Shown here one piece after another: positions 14,176-16,369 of a stretch of DNA of 16,369 bases; positions within the stretch are counted from its first letter, which is position 1, and every line of letters begins with the position of its first letter. The notes under the pieces were generated by a model that saw only the letters and a program-made list of their open reading frames with translations, searched no databases and had not been told where the DNA came from. Origin of the DNA: CALXJM01 sp963930325 (GTDB lineage: Bacteria > Bacillota > Clostridia > TANB77 > CAG-508); contig CAWVME010000004.1 of NCBI GenBank assembly GCA_963930325.1, positions 1-16,369 on the forward strand. Direction: 5' to 3'. The translations under genes and the position numbers were made by a program.

Positions 14176-15699
14176 TTGAGAAGAATAAAGGTTTTTTTAT
14201 GGAATGGAATTTTTTTAACTGTAACATCTTTTATTATGAGAATGGTTTTATTTTCATTTAATGTGTACATTTCTAATCAAATTGGAACAGAGGCTATTGG
14301 AGTGTTTAGTTTAATTATGTCAGTATATATGTTTTCTATCACACTAGCTTCTTCTGGTATTAATTTAGCCTCTACTCGTATAGTAGTAGAAGAAGTTACA
14401 AAAAATCCAGAATGCGGAAACAAATATTTATTAAGAAAATGTTTAAAATATAGTTTTACTTTAGGAAGCATAGCGGCTTTATTATTAATTTTACTTTCTT
14501 CTTGGATAGCAGAAGTTGTTATTCATAATAAAGTGTCACCATATTTATTTGTAATTATTGCTGTTAGTTTACCATGTATTTCTATGTCTGCCTCTATCAA
14601 TGGCTATTTTTCAGGAGTTAGAAAAGATACTAGAAATGCAATAACAAGAATTTTTGAACAATTTGTAAAAATTATTACAACTGTTTACATTCTAAATTTT
14701 TTTTCACCTTGTAGCTTAGAAAATGCTTGTTTAGCATTAGTGATGGGTGAAACTATTTCGGAGATAACATCTTTTTTATTTGCCTATTTTTTATACTGGT
14801 TAGAGAAACGAAAATATAATTATCATGAAAAGGGGAAGAATTATCAAAAACGAATTATAAGAATTGCAATGCCAGTAGCTGTTACTTCTTATATACGTTC
14901 AGGACTTTCTTCAATCAAACAAATGCTAATCCCCATTAGATTAGAAAAAGCTGGTTTAAGTTGTGAAGATTCTCTGTCAAAATATGGGTTAATTAATGGG
15001 ATGACAATGCAGATTCTAATGTTTCCAGAAGTTTTTATTAATTCTTTCAGCTTGCTTCTAATACCGGAATTTTCATATTATTATACACAAAATTTAAAAC
15101 AAAGAATTAGTCAAACTATTTCTAAAGTTTTTCGAGTAACACTTTTATTTACTATAGGGGCAATAGGAGTATTCTGGACATATGCAGAAGAGATTAGTGT
15201 TGCAATATATAACAATATAGAAGTAGCTATATACATAAAGATTTTGTGCCCTCTCTTATTATTTATGTATTTAGATGGAATTATAGATAGTATTTTAAAA
15301 GGATTAGATAAACAAGTAAGTGTTATGAAATGTAATATACTAGACTTATTTATAAGCATTTTTTGCATTTATTTTTTTGTACCAATTTATGGGGTAAAAG
15401 GATATCTAGGAATAATATTTATGAGCGAACTATTAAATTCGGGTGTTAGTTTGTGGCAATTAAAAAGAGAAACAAAATTCAAAATAGACATTCTGGAGTG
15501 GATATTAAAACCTGTGATAGGAGCACTACTAGCAAAAATAATAGTAAAAATGATACCAATATGGGGATTAAGTGGGAATGTGAAGCTAATTATAGAAATT
15601 AGTATATTTTGCATTAGCTATCTTGTGTCTGTATATGTAATGAAAAAGCAAAATTATTCTACAAAAAAACACTTATTATTAAAAACAAGTAAAACCTAA
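14176..15699 (+). CDS. SpoVB/MurJ-like polysaccharide or lipid-II flippase (MOP superfamily)
   Basis: A 507-residue polytopic membrane protein with about 12-14 hydrophobic segments and no large soluble domain. The opening (NGIFLTVTSFIMRMVLFSF) and the repeated pairs of helices resemble the SpoVB/Wzx/MurJ branch of the MOP exporter superfamily, which flips undecaprenyl-linked cell-wall or polysaccharide precursors across the membrane. I place the start at TTG 14176, with AGGTGA about 5 nt upstream. The frame remains open further up to 14125, but that would put the N-terminus inside the terminator hairpin. SpoVB would imply a spore-cortex role, but a vegetative flippase cannot be excluded. It is downstream of the sortase, separated by the terminator hairpin. 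The stop codon overlaps the terminator of the convergent M15 gene. Confidence 0.82.
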   Translation: MRRIKVFLWNGIFLTVTSFIMRMVLFSFNVYISNQIGTEAIGVFSLIMSVYMFSITLASSGINLASTRIVVEEVTKNPECGNKYLLRKCLKYSFTLGSIAALLLILLSSWIAEVVIHNKVSPYLFVIIAVSLPCISMSASINGYFSGVRKDTRNAITRIFEQFVKIITTVYILNFFSPCSLENACLALVMGETISEITSFLFAYFLYWLEKRKYNYHEKGKNYQKRIIRIAMPVAVTSYIRSGLSSIKQMLIPIRLEKAGLSCEDSLSKYGLINGMTMQILMFPEVFINSFSLLLIPEFSYYYTQNLKQRISQTISKVFRVTLLFTIGAIGVFWTYAEEISVAIYNNIEVAIYIKILCPLLLFMYLDGIIDSILKGLDKQVSVMKCNILDLFISIFCIYFFVPIYGVKGYLGIIFMSELLNSGVSLWQLKRETKFKIDILEWILKPVIGALLAKIIVKMIPIWGLSGNVKLIIEISIFCISYLVSVYVMKKQNYSTKKHLLLKTSKT

Positions 15700-15721
15700 T
15701 ATAAATAGATTTTACCTGTTT
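15683..15721 (-). terminator. Terminator of the minus-strand M15 peptidase fragment
   Basis: On the minus strand AAACAGGTAAAA (15721-15710) pairs with TTTTACTTGTTT (15694-15683), with one G-U pair and a 15-nt loop, followed by T-rich sequence (TTTAATAATAAG). The structure is poorer on the plus strand, where the wobble becomes an A-C mismatch. It overlaps the last codons of the flippase gene. Confidence 0.6.
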
Positions 15722-15742
15722 AGTAATAACATTTCATGACTT

Positions 15743-16174
15743 CTAGTCAATAGTTGTACTGGTTCTACCAGAACCTACTACGTTTTCTTGTAAAGAACGC
15801 CATGTATTACATCCAATTATACCGTCTGCGGATAAGCCTCTGCTTCTTTGATAAGAAGAAACGGCATTTCTTGTTTGTGTTCCGAAAATTCCATCTAGAC
15901 CACCAGTACGAAAGCCAAGAGTGTTTAAATCATCTTGAGCTATAAGAACGTAAACACCTCTAGAACCTTCACGAATTAAGGGATATCCGCCACTTGAGCA
16001 AGCGGGATTTAAGTCACGCTTGTCAAAGTGAACCCAAGTAGGTGTTAAATAAGCGGGCTCAACGTAACTCCATACACCAGAAGAAATTGCTAAATCTCTC
16101 ATACGATTTCTTTGGGCATTTGTAAGCGTTTGCCCAACGTCAAAAGAAACACCAGCATAATGTTGTGATTGTGC
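15743..16174 (-). pseudogene. Zinc D,D-peptidase (M15 family) with peptidoglycan-binding domain, 5' part missing
   Basis: The 143 readable residues begin at SQHYAGVSFDVG, the M15/VanY zinc motif (His5 and Asp12 of the fragment), and continue with the third ligand His49 in TWVHFDKR. A peptidoglycan-binding domain of the PG_binding_1 type follows (about 64-129; GLDGIFGTQTRNAVSSYQRSRG). Intact family members are wall hydrolases cutting D-Ala-D-Ala or related stem-peptide bonds. The frame is closed by TGA at 16177-16175 immediately before the zinc motif, where an intact enzyme should have at least several dozen more residues. The ATG at 16102 is internal to the catalytic domain and lacks a ribosome binding site. 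The missing 5' part is probably on the far side of the element whose recombinase ends at 16192. The region looks more GC-rich than its neighbours. Confidence 0.85.
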
Positions 16175-16194
16175 TCACACAGTTGAACCATTTA
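16160..16194. mobile_element. Putative junction of a serine-recombinase element with the M15 gene
   Basis: Between the recombinase stop codon (16194-16192) and the first recognisable M15 residues (about 16168) there are only about 25 bp. They include TGTG-CT-CACA (16170-16179), a small dyad around a central dinucleotide, as expected for the crossover of large serine recombinases. Exact boundaries need the other element end or an empty site. Confidence 0.5.
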
Positions 16195-16369
16195 TATTAA
16201 TTTTTCTATATCTATTTTTAATTCAAATTTTGTAGATTTATCATGATAAATGTAAATTTTATCAATTAGCATGTTTAGTATTGCTTTATCTGGTACTTCC
16301 GCTTCTATAATTTGATTAAAATAGTCTATTGTTTGCTTCATTTTTTCTTGCTTTATTTCTAAATCTTCA
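16192..16369 (-). CDS. C-terminal end of a probable serine site-specific recombinase (partial)
   Basis: An open frame enters from the right window edge and stops at 16194-16192, giving 58 residues. It starts with a charged helix (EDLEIKQEKMKQTIDYFNQI) and continues EVPDKAILNMLIDKIYIYHD, then a short beta-rich end (KFELKIDIEKLI). This helix, then LIDKIxIY, then beta strand pattern is how many resolvase-family large serine recombinases of Firmicutes elements end. The catalytic serine domain would be outside the window, so the assignment rests on this tail and on its position directly beside a broken chromosomal gene. If right, it catalyses integration and excision of the element interrupting the M15 peptidase gene. 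Alternative: the tail of some unrelated coiled-coil protein. Confidence 0.55.
   Translation of the reverse strand, partial: EDLEIKQEKMKQTIDYFNQIIEAEVPDKAILNMLIDKIYIYHDKSTKFELKIDIEKLI

Noticed and set aside
15754..15945. Plus-strand 63-codon frame over the M15 fragment
   Set aside because: Lies opposite a recognisable peptidoglycan-binding domain and has no Shine-Dalgarno or similarity that I recognise.
16102..16102. ATG 16102 as start of an intact 119-residue peptidoglycan-binding protein
   Set aside because: The same frame continues upstream to 16174 with the conserved zinc motif SQHYAGVSFD, and there is no ribosome binding site at 16102, so the short form is a fragment of a larger gene.
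16175..16177. TGA in front of the M15 fragment as a recoded tryptophan/glycine codon
   Set aside because: None of the window's clear genes ends in TGA, but tryptophan is TGG everywhere, no other gene has in-frame TGA, and the upstream frame runs into the recombinase tail and another TGA. A broken gene explains it better.

Overview
The DNA is AT-rich and most genes are preceded by AAAGGA/AGGAGG-type ribosome binding sites. A sortase, a PASTA-domain penicillin-binding protein, a SpoVB-like flippase and YlmH all point to a low-GC Gram-positive, most likely a (possibly spore-forming) member of the Clostridia. Nothing fixes the genus. Tryptophan is read as TGG throughout, so the standard bacterial code applies.

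Layout. (1) 1-1000: the 3' end of a tyrosine integrase gene and a repeat-rich tail, probably the end of an integrated element. It abuts an initiator tRNA-fMet gene on the minus strand, which has a very good promoter and its own terminator. (2) 1370-5966: a plus-strand cluster of a dNTP triphosphohydrolase, an MtaD-type adenosine-derivative deaminase broken by a one-base frameshift in an A-run, a short-chain dehydrogenase, the S4 RNA-binding protein YlmH, a TSCPD-domain protein and an unrecognised 39-residue protein. It ends in a 24-bp two-way terminator. (3) 6063-8309: a class B penicillin-binding protein with two PASTA domains on the minus strand, divergent from ksgA (8583-9440). (4) 9538-13091: a two-gene heterodimeric ABC exporter with its own promoter. 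(5) 13299-15699: a membrane-anchored sortase, then a terminator hairpin, then a SpoVB/MurJ-like flippase with a TTG start. (6) 15743-16369: on the minus strand, the 3' part of a zinc D,D-peptidase (M15) gene with a peptidoglycan-binding domain, cut off at its active site. Directly next to the break is the C-terminal end of what looks like a serine site-specific recombinase.

Taken together, this is a block of ordinary chromosome (nucleotide salvage, ribosome maturation, cell-envelope synthesis, export) bounded on both sides by what look like ends of two different integrated elements: a tyrosine-integrase element beside tRNA-fMet on the left, and a serine-recombinase element inside the M15 peptidase gene on the right. 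I saw no CRISPR array, riboswitch or complete novel system. The most useful points are the right-hand junction, the mtaD frameshift, the repeat cluster behind the integrase, the hairpin between the sortase and flippase genes, and the small 39-residue protein.
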